Assembly (NCBI RefSeq): GCF_004167675.1
Contig: NZ_SEZQ01000001.1
Strand: one strand, 5' to 3'
Source: Aliivibrio finisterrensis_A
Lineage (GTDB): Bacteria > Pseudomonadota > Gammaproteobacteria > Enterobacterales > Vibrionaceae
DNA length: 64,000 nt
The position numbers and the translations under genes were made by a program. The notes beneath the pieces were generated by a model. The model worked only from the letters and a program-made list of their open reading frames with translations. It did no database searches and was not told the origin of the DNA. This document shows, in pieces, positions 44,754 to 53,583 of this stretch. Numbering within the stretch: position 1 is the stretch's first letter; each line of letters opens with the position of its first letter.

Positions 44754-45365
44754 ATGAAAAAGTTTTTAGTTTCTCTGTGTTTATTAAGTTCTAGTGTATT
44801 TAGTGCAGCAGTTTTGGCGTCTCCTCAAAGTGAATTGACTGAGCGTTTAAATCAAAATGCTGGCTTTGAAGCGGTATTTACTCAAAAAGTAGTGAGCCCA
44901 GAAGGGGATGTTTTAATGCAAGGCGAAGGGGATGTGAAGATCTTACGTCCTAATTTATTTCGCTGGCATACTCAAACGCCTGATGAGAATTTATTAGTCA
45001 CTGATGGCGAAACATTGTGGTATTACAATCCATTTGTTGAGCAAGTAACCTTAATGGGACTTGAAAAAGCCACAACACAGACCCCATTTGTATTATTAAC
45101 ACGTAATAAGTCTTCTGATTGGGATAACTATTCTGTGACACAAAATGGTGATGCGTTCACCGTGTCCCCAAAATCTGATTCAGCAGTAAAAAGCGACTTT
45201 ATTGTCAATATACAGCCATCAGGTAATGTCACTGGATTCTCTGTTGTAGAGCAAGACGGACAACGTAGTGACTTTAGCTTTACGAAATTTGAAGCGAAAA
45301 AACCAGCACAAAGTAATTTCACTTTTACTGTGCCAGAAGGTGTTGATATCGATGATCAGCGCTAA
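44754..45365 (+). CDS. lolA: Outer-membrane lipoprotein carrier LolA
   Basis: Periplasmic chaperone that takes lipoproteins released by LolCDE to LolB at the outer membrane. 203 residues: signal peptide MKKFLVSLCLLSSSVFSAAVLA (about 1-22), then SELTERLNQNAGFEAVFTQKVV and KILRPNLFRWHTQTPDENLLVTDGETLWYYNP, the typical LolA open-barrel strands. ATG 44754 is preferred over the adjoining TTG. It is 41 bp after ftsK and 19 bp before rarA, so co-transcription is likely. Confidence 0.95.
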   Translation: MKKFLVSLCLLSSSVFSAAVLASPQSELTERLNQNAGFEAVFTQKVVSPEGDVLMQGEGDVKILRPNLFRWHTQTPDENLLVTDGETLWYYNPFVEQVTLMGLEKATTQTPFVLLTRNKSSDWDNYSVTQNGDAFTVSPKSDSAVKSDFIVNIQPSGNVTGFSVVEQDGQRSDFSFTKFEAKKPAQSNFTFTVPEGVDIDDQR

Positions 45366-45384
45366 TGAAAGATAAAGGATAAAC

Positions 45385-46731
45385 GTGAGTAACTTCAGTT
45401 TAGATTTTTCAGCAGGGGACGATTTTCGTCCCCTTGCTGCTAGAATGCGTCCTCAAAATATTGAGCAATACATTGGTCAGCAGCATCTATTAGGCGTTGG
45501 TAAGCCATTGCGTCGCGCGTTAGAAGCCGGACAGATTCACTCAATGATTTTATGGGGGCCTCCTGGTACCGGTAAAACAACATTAGCGGAAGTAGCAGCT
45601 AATTATACTAATGCTGAAGTCGAGCGAGTATCGGCAGTCACATCTGGTGTAAAAGACATTCGAGCTGCAATTGAAAAAGCAAAAGAAAACCAAATCACAG
45701 GCAGAAGAACCATTATGTTTGTGGATGAGGTCCATCGCTTTAATAAAAGTCAGCAAGATGCTTTTTTGCCACATATCGAAGATGGCACGATTACCTTTAT
45801 TGGCGCGACGACTGAAAATCCTTCTTTTGAACTCAATAACGCATTGTTATCGCGAGCGCGAGTCTACAAATTAAAATCATTAGAAAAACAAGATATTGTT
45901 CAGGTAATAGACCAAGCGCTTTTAGATAAAGACCGCGGCTTAAATGATGATAATTTTGTACTTCCTGATGATGTAAAATTACAACTGGCAAATTTGGTGT
46001 CGGGTGATGCTCGTATGTCACTTAATTATCTTGAGCTTCTGCATGATATGGCAGAAGAAGATCACGAAGGTAAGAAAGTGGTGGACTTACCTTTATTAGC
46101 GGAAGTGGCAGGTGAAAAACTGGCGCGTTTCGATAATAAAGGGGACATGTGGTATGACTTAATCTCAGCCGTTCATAAATCCATTCGTGGTTCAAATCCG
46201 GATGCGGCACTCTATTGGACTGCGCGAATTATAGCTGCGGGTGGTGATCCACTTTATGTTGCGCGTCGTTTGCTAGCGATAGCTTCTGAAGATATAGGAA
46301 ATGCTGACCCACGAGCGATGGAAGTTGCGATGAATGCGTGGGATTGCTTTACTCGCATTGGTCCTGCTGAAGGCGAAAGAGCGATTGCTCAAGCGGTGGT
46401 TTATTTGGCATGTGCTCCTAAAAGTAATGCCGTTTATACCGCATGGAAACAAGCGCAAATGGACGCCATTAATTCACCAGATTATGATGTGCCAAACCAT
46501 TTACGTAATGCCCCGACATCATTAATGAAAGACATGGGCTATGGTGCAGACTATCGTTATGCTCATGATGAGCCAAATGCGTATGCATCAGGTGAGAATT
46601 ATTTTCCACCAGAAATGCAGGATCGTAAGTACTACTTTCCAACAAAACGTGGCTTAGAAACCAAAATTAGCGAAAAGCTAGAATATTTAGCCCAATTAGA
46701 TCAAAACAGCACCTTAAAACGCTACCAATAA
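45385..46731 (+). CDS. rarA: Replication-associated recombination protein RarA
   Basis: AAA+ ATPase (MgsA/Mgs1/WRNIP1 family) acting at stalled replication forks with the clamp loader and SSB. The 448 residues have RPQNIEQYIGQQHLLG near the start, Walker A GPPGTGKTT (about 56), Walker B FVDEVHRFNKSQQDAFLPHIE (about 112), a sensor at GATTENPSFELNNALLSRARV, and the C-terminal tetramerisation domain. The start is GTG 45385 with AAAGGAT upstream. Conserved lolA-rarA-serS order. Confidence 0.96.
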   Translation: MSNFSLDFSAGDDFRPLAARMRPQNIEQYIGQQHLLGVGKPLRRALEAGQIHSMILWGPPGTGKTTLAEVAANYTNAEVERVSAVTSGVKDIRAAIEKAKENQITGRRTIMFVDEVHRFNKSQQDAFLPHIEDGTITFIGATTENPSFELNNALLSRARVYKLKSLEKQDIVQVIDQALLDKDRGLNDDNFVLPDDVKLQLANLVSGDARMSLNYLELLHDMAEEDHEGKKVVDLPLLAEVAGEKLARFDNKGDMWYDLISAVHKSIRGSNPDAALYWTARIIAAGGDPLYVARRLLAIASEDIGNADPRAMEVAMNAWDCFTRIGPAEGERAIAQAVVYLACAPKSNAVYTAWKQAQMDAINSPDYDVPNHLRNAPTSLMKDMGYGADYRYAHDEPNAYASGENYFPPEMQDRKYYFPTKRGLETKISEKLEYLAQLDQNSTLKRYQ

Positions 46732-46852
46732 AAGATCATTTTCGGTATCTTATTCGAATCGCAATTTGGAACTGAAAATTGCACAAAATTTTATTACTCA
46801 GTGTGTTCTGTATTATTTGAATACACAATGACCATAAGGCATAGGATTACAA

Positions 46853-48160
46853 ATGCTTGATTCAAAATTACTTCGTACAGAGCTGGATGAAACAGCAGAG
46901 AAACTGGCACGTCGTGGCTTTAAGCTAGACGTAGAGACACTTCGCAATCTTGAAGAACAACGTAAGTCCCTTCAAGTTAAAACTGAAGAGCTTCAAGCGC
47001 AGCGTAATTCCCGTTCGAAGTCCATTGGTCAAGCAAAAGCGAAGGGCGATCACGAAGAAGCAGATCGCATTATGGCTGACGTTGCAAACCTAGGCTCTGA
47101 ATTAGATGAAGCAAAAGTAGCACTTGCAGATCTTCAACAACAAATCGAAACTATCGCTTTGTCTGTTCCAAACATTCCTGATGATTCAGTACCGTTTGGT
47201 AAAGATGAAGAAGAAAACGTAGAAGTATTACGTTGGGGTAACCCTCTAGCGTATGACTTTGAAGTAAAAGATCATGTTGAGCTTGGTGAAATGGCTGATG
47301 GCCTTGATTTTGCGAGCGCAGTTAAAATCTCTGGTTCTCGTTTTATCGTAATGAAAGGTCAATTTGCGCGTCTTCACCGTGCACTTTCACAATTCATGCT
47401 TGATCTTCATACAGAAGAACACGGTTACATGGAAATGTACGTACCTTACTTAGTAAACCACGATAGCCTATATGGTACGGGTCAATTACCTAAGTTTGGT
47501 GAAGATCTATTCCACACAAGCCCATTAACAGAGCAAGTGAGTGATGTTCCTCTTAAGATGCTATCACTTATCCCAACAGCTGAAGTTCCAGTAACAAATA
47601 TGGTTCGTGACACAATTACTGAAGAAGCTGATTTACCTCTGAAAATGACGGCTCACACACCATGTTTCCGTTCTGAAGCGGGTTCTTACGGTCGTGATAC
47701 TCGTGGCCTTATCCGTATGCACCAATTCGACAAAGTTGAATTAGTTCAAATTACGAAACCAGAAGATTCAATGGCAGCGCTTGAAGAGCTAACAGGTCAT
47801 GCTGAGAAAGTACTTCAACTTCTAGAGCTTCCATACCGTAAAGTAGTACTTTGTACAGGTGATATGGGCTTCGGTTCTCGTAAAACTTATGATTTAGAAG
47901 TATGGGTTCCAGCACAAGAAACGTACCGTGAGATCTCTTCTTGTTCAAACATGTGGGATTTCCAAGCTCGTCGTATGCAAGCGCGTTTCCGTCGTCAAGG
48001 CGAGAAGAAACCAGAATTAGTTCACACACTGAACGGTTCAGGTCTTGCAGTAGGTCGTACAATGGTTGCTATCCTAGAGAACTTCCAACAAGCTGATGGT
48101 AAGATTGCTATCCCTGAAGTACTACGTAAGTACATGAACGGTGTAGAATTCATCGGTTAA
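46853..48160 (+). CDS. serS: Seryl-tRNA synthetase
   Basis: Class II synthetase that charges tRNA-Ser and tRNA-Sec. The 435 residues show the N-terminal antiparallel coiled-coil arm (about 27-105) that grips the long variable arm, motif 2 around CFRSEAGSYGRDTRGLIRMHQ (about 277-297) and motif 3 LNGSGLAVGRTMVAILEN (about 386-403). A 121-bp gap separates it from rarA. I see no T-box or leader peptide. A bidirectional terminator follows. Confidence 0.98.
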   Translation: MLDSKLLRTELDETAEKLARRGFKLDVETLRNLEEQRKSLQVKTEELQAQRNSRSKSIGQAKAKGDHEEADRIMADVANLGSELDEAKVALADLQQQIETIALSVPNIPDDSVPFGKDEEENVEVLRWGNPLAYDFEVKDHVELGEMADGLDFASAVKISGSRFIVMKGQFARLHRALSQFMLDLHTEEHGYMEMYVPYLVNHDSLYGTGQLPKFGEDLFHTSPLTEQVSDVPLKMLSLIPTAEVPVTNMVRDTITEEADLPLKMTAHTPCFRSEAGSYGRDTRGLIRMHQFDKVELVQITKPEDSMAALEELTGHAEKVLQLLELPYRKVVLCTGDMGFGSRKTYDLEVWVPAQETYREISSCSNMWDFQARRMQARFRRQGEKKPELVHTLNGSGLAVGRTMVAILENFQQADGKIAIPEVLRKYMNGVEFIG

Positions 48161-48192
48161 TCTGTTCTATAACATAGACGAGATAAACATTA

Positions 48193-48227
48193 AAAAGCCG
48201 CTGTATGTTAAGTCATACAGCGGCTTT
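48193..48227. terminator. Bidirectional terminator between serS and trxC
   Basis: AAAAGCCGCTGTATG pairs perfectly with CATACAGCGGCTTTT around a 6-nt loop. Confidence 0.88.
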
Positions 48228-48246
48228 TGTTTGTCTGCTATTTATA

Positions 48247-48681
48247 TTATTTAAGCAGTGCTTGATTTAGCCACTGATCAAATTGACCTTTTGGTAATGC
48301 ACCATTAATCATATCTACACGTTGGCCGTTCTTAAAGACCATGATCGTAGGGATAGAGCGGATCTGATATTGTGCGGCAATTTGTTGTTGGGCTTCCGTA
48401 TTTACTTTTACACAGCGAATTTGACCATTGCGTTCGGCAGCAACGTCTTCAAATACCGGAGAGAATCCAACGCATGGATTACACCACGGGGCCCAGAAGT
48501 CGATAACAACAGGTTTATCACTATTCATTAAAGCAGCAAGATTATCAGTGGTACCTTCTAGCGGCTTTCCATCTAATAGGTGTTCTTTACAGCGACCACA
48601 AGTAGGTGTGTCATTAATGCGTTCAATAGGAAGGCGGTTGAGTCCATTGCATGATGGGCATCTAGATTGAAATTGAGACAT
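48247..48681 (-). CDS. trxC: Thioredoxin 2 (TrxC) with variant active site
   Basis: Zinc-containing thioredoxin of 144 residues. The N-terminal zinc knuckle has two CxxC pairs (CPSC and CGRC, within the first 35 residues), followed by a thioredoxin fold with VVIDFWAPWC and the cis-Pro segment IRSIPTIMVFKNG. The active site reads Trp-Cys-Asn-Pro-Cys, whereas thioredoxin 2 normally has Cys-Gly-Pro-Cys. The codon is plainly AAT. The change should alter the redox potential or partner choice. Downstream of the convergent serS. Confidence 0.93.
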   Translation of the reverse strand: MSQFQSRCPSCNGLNRLPIERINDTPTCGRCKEHLLDGKPLEGTTDNLAALMNSDKPVVIDFWAPWCNPCVGFSPVFEDVAAERNGQIRCVKVNTEAQQQIAAQYQIRSIPTIMVFKNGQRVDMINGALPKGQFDQWLNQALLK

Positions 48682-48772
48682 GGTATTCCTTTATTATTTT
48701 CTGCAATAAGCGTTTGTGAGCATAAAGAAATAATGGGGGTGTAAAGTAAGAGATTCAATGAGAGAGGATAAT

Positions 48773-48798
48773 AAAAAAGGAGCAAATGAATGCTCCTT
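48773..48798 (-). terminator. Terminator of the DUF440 gene
   Basis: On the minus strand, AAGGAGCA and TGCTCCTT form a perfect 8-bp stem with a 6-nt loop, followed by TTTTATTAT. Confidence 0.75.
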
Positions 48799-48822
48799 AG
48801 TTGTTAAAGACGAACGATAAAA

Positions 48823-49146
48823 TTAATCGCGTTTCCATAACATGTGGCAGAACTTGTGTTCAGGATCACGACTGACTAGCATACGAGCAAATACATCATC
48901 CAATACGTCTGATTCTTCATTGACCAAGCCAATGAGAACTTCCGCGTATACTTCGCCATCAACTTCAAAGCCAACGTGCCCAGCCCAATCATCACGAGTA
49001 TCAACAACTTCAGCAGCGCCGCGATCATCAAATTGTAGAGTAAATAATGCAACATCAGCTGGTTCAAGGTTGTCTTGAGCCATTTCAAGGAAAATATCGT
49101 AAGCGACTTCGATTACGTCATCATAGCTAATTAGTTCAGTTGTCAT
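48823..49146 (-). CDS. DUF440 family double-stranded DNA mimic protein (HI1450/YciU type)
   Basis: A 107-residue, strongly acidic protein whose surface imitates DNA. The Haemophilus homologue HI1450 binds the HU alpha subunit. Family features are MTTELISYDDVIEVAYDIFLEMA, ALFTLQFDDRGAAEVVD and a Trp-rich end. ATG 49146 is the family start. The frame continues 77 codons upstream, but that part overlaps gsk and is not conserved-looking. It is divergent from gsk, with a PurR-type palindrome between them. Confidence 0.9.
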   Translation of the reverse strand: MTTELISYDDVIEVAYDIFLEMAQDNLEPADVALFTLQFDDRGAAEVVDTRDDWAGHVGFEVDGEVYAEVLIGLVNEESDVLDDVFARMLVSRDPEHKFCHMLWKRD

Positions 49147-49224
49147 GGTGGTTACCTTTAAAAAATACACAGATAAATTATCATGAATGGCCTTAGTAAG
49201 GCTAGAAGTATAAACAAATAGAAA

Positions 49225-49240
49225 GGGCAAACGTTTGCCT
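49225..49240. promoter_or_regulatory. PurR-type operator between the DUF440 gene and gsk
   Basis: GGGCAAACGTTTGCCT matches the PurR consensus ACGCAAACGTTTGCGT at 13 of 16 positions, with a perfect 12-bp core GCAAACGTTTGC. It is about 90 bp from the gsk start codon and 79 bp from the DUF440 start codon. gsk belongs to purine salvage, which supports the reading. Confidence 0.65.
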
Positions 49241-49329
49241 TTCATTGAGGCTAATATCAGTAGTTGCGGCAGAGTTATTGAGCGGCTAAACTTCGCACTT
49301 CTTCCATTAGCCAGTTGAATGATTATTTT

Positions 49330-50634
49330 ATGAAATTTCCAGGTCAGCGTAAATCCAAGCATTATTTTCCAGTTCACGCTCGTGATCCATTAGTTAGCCA
49401 AGCTCAAGAAACCAAAAAAATGTCGCGTACGCACATTATCGGTATTGATCAAACGTTAGTGGATATTGAAGCTCGAATTGACGATGCTTTTATTGAGAAG
49501 TATGGCTTGAGTAAAGGACACTCACTGGTTATCGATAATGATAAAGCGGAAATGCTTTATAATGAGCTTAAAGATAACAACATGATCACCAACGAATTCG
49601 CTGGTGGTACGATTGGTAATACACTTCACAACTATTCAGTACTCGCTGATGATAAATCAACTCTGTTAGGTGTGATGAGTGAAGACATTCATATTGGTAG
49701 CTATTCATATCGCTACTTATGTAATACGTCTAGCCGAATGGATTTGAACTACCTTCAACCTGTTCCGGGTGCGATTGGACGCTGTTTTGCACTTATTAGT
49801 CAAGACGGTGAACGCACGTTTGCGATCAGCGAAGGCGATATGAACCAGCTTCGTTCAGAAAGTATTCCAGAGAAAATCTTTAAAAACGCATCTGCGTTAG
49901 TACTAACAGCTTATTTAGTTCGTTGTAAAGATGGTGATCCAATGCCAGAAGCAACAATGAAAGCGATTGAGTACGCTAAAAAATATGATGTACCAGTGGT
50001 GTTGACCATGGGTACTAAATTTGTGGTTCAAGATGATCCACAATACTGGCGTGATTTCTTAAACGATCATGTAACCGTTGTTGCTATGAATGAAGAAGAA
50101 GGTGAAGCCCTTACAGGCGCATCAGATCCTCTAGAAGCAGCAGATAAAGCACTTGAGTGGGTTGATCTTGTATTATGTACTGCGGGCCCTATAGGGCTTT
50201 ATATGGCAGGTTATACAGAGGATGAAGCGAAGCGTGAGACTTCATTACCATTACTTCCAGGTACTATTCCAGAATTTAACCAATTTGAGTTTAGCCGCCC
50301 TGCAATTAAAGACAGCTGTGAAAATCCAATGAAGGTGTATTCCCATATCTCACCATACATGGGCGGCCCTGAAAAAATCAAGAATACCAATGGGGCAGGC
50401 GATGGAGCATTATCGGCTTTATTACATGATATGGCAGCAAACCATTATCACCGTAATAATGTACCTAACTCAAGTAAGCATCAGCACTCATACTTAACAT
50501 ACTCTTCGTTCTCTCAAGTATGTAAGTACTCAAACCGTGTAAGTTTTGAAGTATTAGCACAACATTCACCACGTTTATCTCGTGGTTTACCAGAGCGTGA
50601 AGATTCGTTAGAAGAGTCGTACTGGGAAAGATAA
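49330..50634 (+). CDS. gsk: Inosine-guanosine kinase
   Basis: PfkB/ribokinase-family enzyme that phosphorylates inosine and guanosine for purine salvage. It has 434 residues, the same as E. coli Gsk, when started at ATG 49330 (MKFPGQRKSKHYFPVHARDP). Signatures are HIIGIDQTLVDIEA, EFAGGTIGNTLHNYSVLADD (about 88-107) and the ATP/catalytic motif KNTNGAGDGALSALLHD (about 353-369), whose Asp in GAGD is the base. No strong ribosome-binding site is seen. The upstream PurR-type palindrome suggests repression by purines. Confidence 0.96.
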   Translation: MKFPGQRKSKHYFPVHARDPLVSQAQETKKMSRTHIIGIDQTLVDIEARIDDAFIEKYGLSKGHSLVIDNDKAEMLYNELKDNNMITNEFAGGTIGNTLHNYSVLADDKSTLLGVMSEDIHIGSYSYRYLCNTSSRMDLNYLQPVPGAIGRCFALISQDGERTFAISEGDMNQLRSESIPEKIFKNASALVLTAYLVRCKDGDPMPEATMKAIEYAKKYDVPVVLTMGTKFVVQDDPQYWRDFLNDHVTVVAMNEEEGEALTGASDPLEAADKALEWVDLVLCTAGPIGLYMAGYTEDEAKRETSLPLLPGTIPEFNQFEFSRPAIKDSCENPMKVYSHISPYMGGPEKIKNTNGAGDGALSALLHDMAANHYHRNNVPNSSKHQHSYLTYSSFSQVCKYSNRVSFEVLAQHSPRLSRGLPEREDSLEESYWER

Positions 50635-50670
50635 TTTTAGCATCTGCTTACTATTAAAATAGATGATATA

Positions 50671-50702
50671 AAAAACGGAAGCCTTAGTGCTTCCGTTTTT
50701 TG
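50671..50702. terminator. Bidirectional terminator between gsk and yeaD
   Basis: AAAAACGGAAGC pairs with GCTTCCGTTTTT around a 6-nt loop, with flanking A and T runs. Confidence 0.87.
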
Positions 50703-50717
50703 TTTATGGCTTTAAGA

Positions 50718-51593
50718 TTAAGCGTTAATTGTTGTACTTAACACAAATGATTCATTAGGTTGAATTACTTTAGCTGTTTCTAGACTTGCAGCATGATAGG
50801 TTGATTCAATACACACCATCGTTTGATAACCATCATTGTTCATATCACCCATAGATTCAGCGCCTGCAGCCCACGGATTCCAGATAACCGCGGCATTGTG
50901 CCCTGAATTAGTAACAGATAATGTACGTTGTGTATCAGAGATTAGGACGGTATTTTCTGGCTGAGTGTAAACACGGTCAACCGCCGCATCAATCGATAAT
51001 GTATCACCGCCCGAACATACTTTCCCTTCCAGTAAACCATCAATATAGCTTGATCCCATGCCTGTAATTGTTGTGGTGTTAATATCAGCAACATTTAGGT
51101 ACGTGTGTAATGCTCCTGAGCAGTTCCACGCTTTATCATCTGTATTTTTTGCATCAAGAGTAATCGTTAGCTGATCGCCAATTTCTACTGTTAAGCGAGC
51201 TTCAAATTCAAATGGCCAAATAGCTTTGGTTTCTTCTGAAGCTTTTAAGCCAAGAACCACCATCACCCCATTTTCGTTTTCACGGTGTTCTATTAATGTC
51301 CAAGTACTATTGCGAGCAAAGCCGTGGGCAGGGTTAGCGATACGGCCAAACCAAGGCCAGCACACAGGTACACCACCGCGAATGGCTTTTTCAGGGTTAA
51401 AGATAGCTTCTTTACTCATCCAGATGAGGTCATCTTGGCCTTTTGGAGTGAAAGACAGTACATGTCCACCATGTAATGAAATAGCCGCTTCTGCTTTGTC
51501 ATGAATAATGCGTACGATCTTAACATCATCAAGTTGAGCAATAGTAACGCTATCAGATAACACACTGATGGTTGGAAGGTGAGTAAGGTTCAT
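50718..51593 (-). CDS. yeaD: D-hexose-6-phosphate mutarotase (YeaD)
   Basis: Aldose-1-epimerase-like beta-sandwich enzyme that interconverts alpha and beta glucose-6-phosphate. The 291 residues show AEAAISLHGGHVLSFTP, RGGVPVCWPWFGR (about 93-105) with substrate-binding Arg and His, ALHTYLNVAD (about 172) and MVCIESTYHA (C-terminal Glu). It lies downstream of gapA on the same strand, with a terminator between. The gapA-yeaD neighbourhood is the same as in E. coli. Confidence 0.93.
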   Translation of the reverse strand: MNLTHLPTISVLSDSVTIAQLDDVKIVRIIHDKAEAAISLHGGHVLSFTPKGQDDLIWMSKEAIFNPEKAIRGGVPVCWPWFGRIANPAHGFARNSTWTLIEHRENENGVMVVLGLKASEETKAIWPFEFEARLTVEIGDQLTITLDAKNTDDKAWNCSGALHTYLNVADINTTTITGMGSSYIDGLLEGKVCSGGDTLSIDAAVDRVYTQPENTVLISDTQRTLSVTNSGHNAAVIWNPWAAGAESMGDMNNDGYQTMVCIESTYHAASLETAKVIQPNESFVLSTTINA

Positions 51594-51695
51594 GGATAAC
51601 TCCTAAAATAATAAATACATATTCTTTTTCAGACGGTAATAGCAGAATTTTAGTTTAGAAAAGGAATAGGTACTTTTACTTAAATAACAGGTACA

Positions 51696-51723
51696 AAAAA
51701 GGCGACAATTAAGTCGCCTTTCA
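51696..51723 (-). terminator. Terminator of gapA
   Basis: On the minus strand, AAAGGCGAC and GTCGCCTTT form a perfect 9-bp stem with a 6-nt loop, followed by TTTTG. Confidence 0.85.
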
Positions 51724-51780
51724 TTCTTAAAAGATACAAAACCTTTTAAGTTAGCTTTCAAAGAAAGTCTATACTAATGC

Positions 51781-52776
51781 TTACTTAGAGATGTGAGCGA
51801 TTAGGTCAAGAACTTTGTTTGAGTAACCGATTTCGTTGTCGTACCAAGATACAACTTTAACGAATTTGTCAGTTAGAGCAACACCAGCTGCAGCATCAAA
51901 TACTGAAGTTTGTGTTTCGCCGATGAAGTCTTGAGAAACAACAGCTTCGTCTGTGTAACCTAGAACGCCAGCAAGCTCGCCTTCAGATGCTTCTTTCATA
52001 GCAGCACAGATAGCTTCGTAAGATGCAGCAGTTTTTAGGTTAACTGTTAGGTCAACTACAGAAACGTTAGCAGTTGGTACACGGAAAGCCATACCAGTTA
52101 GAAGGCCGTTTAGTTCAGGAAGAACAACGCCTACAGCTTTAGCAGCACCAGTTGAAGATGGGATGATGTTTTGAGAAGCACCACGGCCACCACGCCAGTC
52201 TTTAGCTGAAGGACCATCTACAGTTTTTTGAGTTGCTGTAGTAGCGTGAACTGTAGTCATAAGACCAGATTCGATACCGAACTTGTCGTTAAGAACTTTA
52301 GCAACAGGTGCTAGACAGTTAGTAGTACAAGAAGCGTTAGAAACGATGTCTTGACCAGCGTAAGAAGCGTGGTTAACGCCCATTACGAACATTGGAGTAG
52401 CGTCTTTAGAAGGACCAGTTAGAACTACTTTTTTCGCGCCAGCAGTGATGTGCTTACGAGCAGTTTCGTCGTCTAGGAAAAGACCAGTAGCTTCAGCTAC
52501 AACGTCAACGTTGATTGCATCCCACTTAAGATCTTCAGGGTTACGCTCAGCAGTTACACGTACAGTTTTACCGTTTACTACTAGGTTACCGTCTACAACT
52601 TCAACTGTACCGTTGAAACGGCCGTGAGTTGAATCGTACTTAAGCATGTAAGCCATGTATTCAACGTCGATAAGATCGTTAATACCAACAACTTCGATGT
52701 CGTTGCGCTCTACAGATGCACGGAAAACAAAACGTCCAATACGGCCAAAACCGTTAATACCTACTTTGATAGTCAT
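51781..52776 (-). CDS. gapA: Glyceraldehyde-3-phosphate dehydrogenase GapA
   Basis: Glycolytic enzyme. The 331 residues have the NAD loop VGINGFGRIGRFVFRA (5-20) with Asp34 in GINDLID, the catalytic Cys150 in SNASCTTNCLAPVAK, and His177-type base in TTVHATTATQKTVDGPS. Codon choice looks more biased than in its neighbours, as expected for a highly expressed gene. A HexR-type box lies 48-62 bp upstream of the start codon. Divergent from msrB. Confidence 0.98.
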   Translation of the reverse strand: MTIKVGINGFGRIGRFVFRASVERNDIEVVGINDLIDVEYMAYMLKYDSTHGRFNGTVEVVDGNLVVNGKTVRVTAERNPEDLKWDAINVDVVAEATGLFLDDETARKHITAGAKKVVLTGPSKDATPMFVMGVNHASYAGQDIVSNASCTTNCLAPVAKVLNDKFGIESGLMTTVHATTATQKTVDGPSAKDWRGGRGASQNIIPSSTGAAKAVGVVLPELNGLLTGMAFRVPTANVSVVDLTVNLKTAASYEAICAAMKEASEGELAGVLGYTDEAVVSQDFIGETQTSVFDAAAGVALTDKFVKVVSWYDNEIGYSNKVLDLIAHISK

Positions 52777-53110
52777 TATAGTTGCTCCACAACTTAAATT
52801 TGAATTTCAGGTTTAAATTAACTGGTAGTAAAATTACAAAATCCTGAGCCAACCTGCAAGTAAAAATGCCATTTATATTGTTTAAAATCAAAAAATAGAC
52901 CATATTCTGTTAACATAAAGAAAAATTCTTACGTAATTTATAGAAAATCTGGTTACTTAATAACCTTAATGACATGTTATGAAAAATAGTGACATAACTA
53001 TTAACGCCATTTTACTAGGTTGCTGTAAAATTACTTTAGCAAATTATGTGCTACAAAGGTGAGTAGAAGCAAGGTTTAATTTAAATAAGTCTTAGGGGGT
53101 AGAATTTCAA
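52777..53110. other. gapA-msrB divergent intergenic region
   Basis: 334 bp of AT-rich DNA with no gene. It contains the HexR-type box (listed separately), a related but shorter GTAAAATTAC palindrome at 53025-53034, and an inverted repeat GTTATG/CATAAC near 52977-52999. Promoters for both genes must lie here, but none is unambiguous. Confidence 0.4.
52824..52838. promoter_or_regulatory. HexR-type operator upstream of gapA
   Basis: GGTAGTAAAATTACA matches the pattern TGTAATWWWATTACA at 13 of 15 positions and contains the palindromic core GTARTNNNATTAC. It lies 48 bp before the gapA start codon. gapA is a known HexR target in related bacteria, and hexR is in this window. Confidence 0.6.
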
Positions 53111-53518
53111 ATGGACAAATCAAAACAGTTTTCAGAATTTACAGAAGCAGATTGGCAAGAGAGTTTGACCCAAGAAGAGTTTGATATTTGTAGAAAACAA
53201 GGTACTGAAGCACCTTTTTCAGGAAAGCTGTTACATAATAAATCAACAGGGGATTATAACTGTACCTGTTGCCAAACTATTTTATTTGTTTCTGAGAATA
53301 AATACGATTCTGGATGTGGTTGGCCAAGTTTTGATGCCCCAGCGAATGAGCAGGCAATTCGATATATTGAGGATAATAGCCATGGAATGCAAAGAACAGA
53401 GATCCGCTGTCGTCAATGCGATAGTCATTTAGGCCATGTGTTTAATGATGGCCCTAAGACAACGGGTGAACGTTTTTGTGTTAATTCAGTATCGCTACAT
53501 TTTAATAATAAAAACTAG
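53111..53518 (+). CDS. msrB: Peptide methionine-R-sulfoxide reductase MsrB
   Basis: Repairs oxidised methionine (R form) in proteins with thioredoxin as donor. The 135 residues contain the zinc pairs Cys51/Cys54 and Cys100/Cys103, SGCGWPSFDAP with a possible recycling Cys69, HLGHVFNDGP, and catalytic Cys123 in RFCVNSVSL. The start is ATG 53111, preceded by TTAGGGGG. Divergent from gapA as in E. coli. Confidence 0.95.
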   Translation: MDKSKQFSEFTEADWQESLTQEEFDICRKQGTEAPFSGKLLHNKSTGDYNCTCCQTILFVSENKYDSGCGWPSFDAPANEQAIRYIEDNSHGMQRTEIRCRQCDSHLGHVFNDGPKTTGERFCVNSVSLHFNNKN

Positions 53519-53550
53519 CAGTGGAAATATCGGTTAGCTTTAATGCAGTA

Positions 53551-53574
53551 AAAAAGGAGCACAGGCTCCTTTTT
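53551..53574. terminator. Bidirectional terminator between msrB and the DUF2989 gene
   Basis: AAAAAGGAGC pairs perfectly with GCTCCTTTTT around a 4-nt loop. Confidence 0.82.
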
Positions 53575-53583
53575 ACTTCTGAA

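Noticed and set aside
49147..49377. Upstream extension of the DUF440 frame to 184 residues
   Set aside because: The extra part overlaps the gsk start, lacks DUF440 similarity, and the 107-residue form starting at 49146 equals the family length.
53022..53038. Second HexR site in the gapA-msrB region (GTAAAATTAC)
   Set aside because: The half-sites are too close together (10 bp instead of 13 bp), so it does not fit the HexR spacing.
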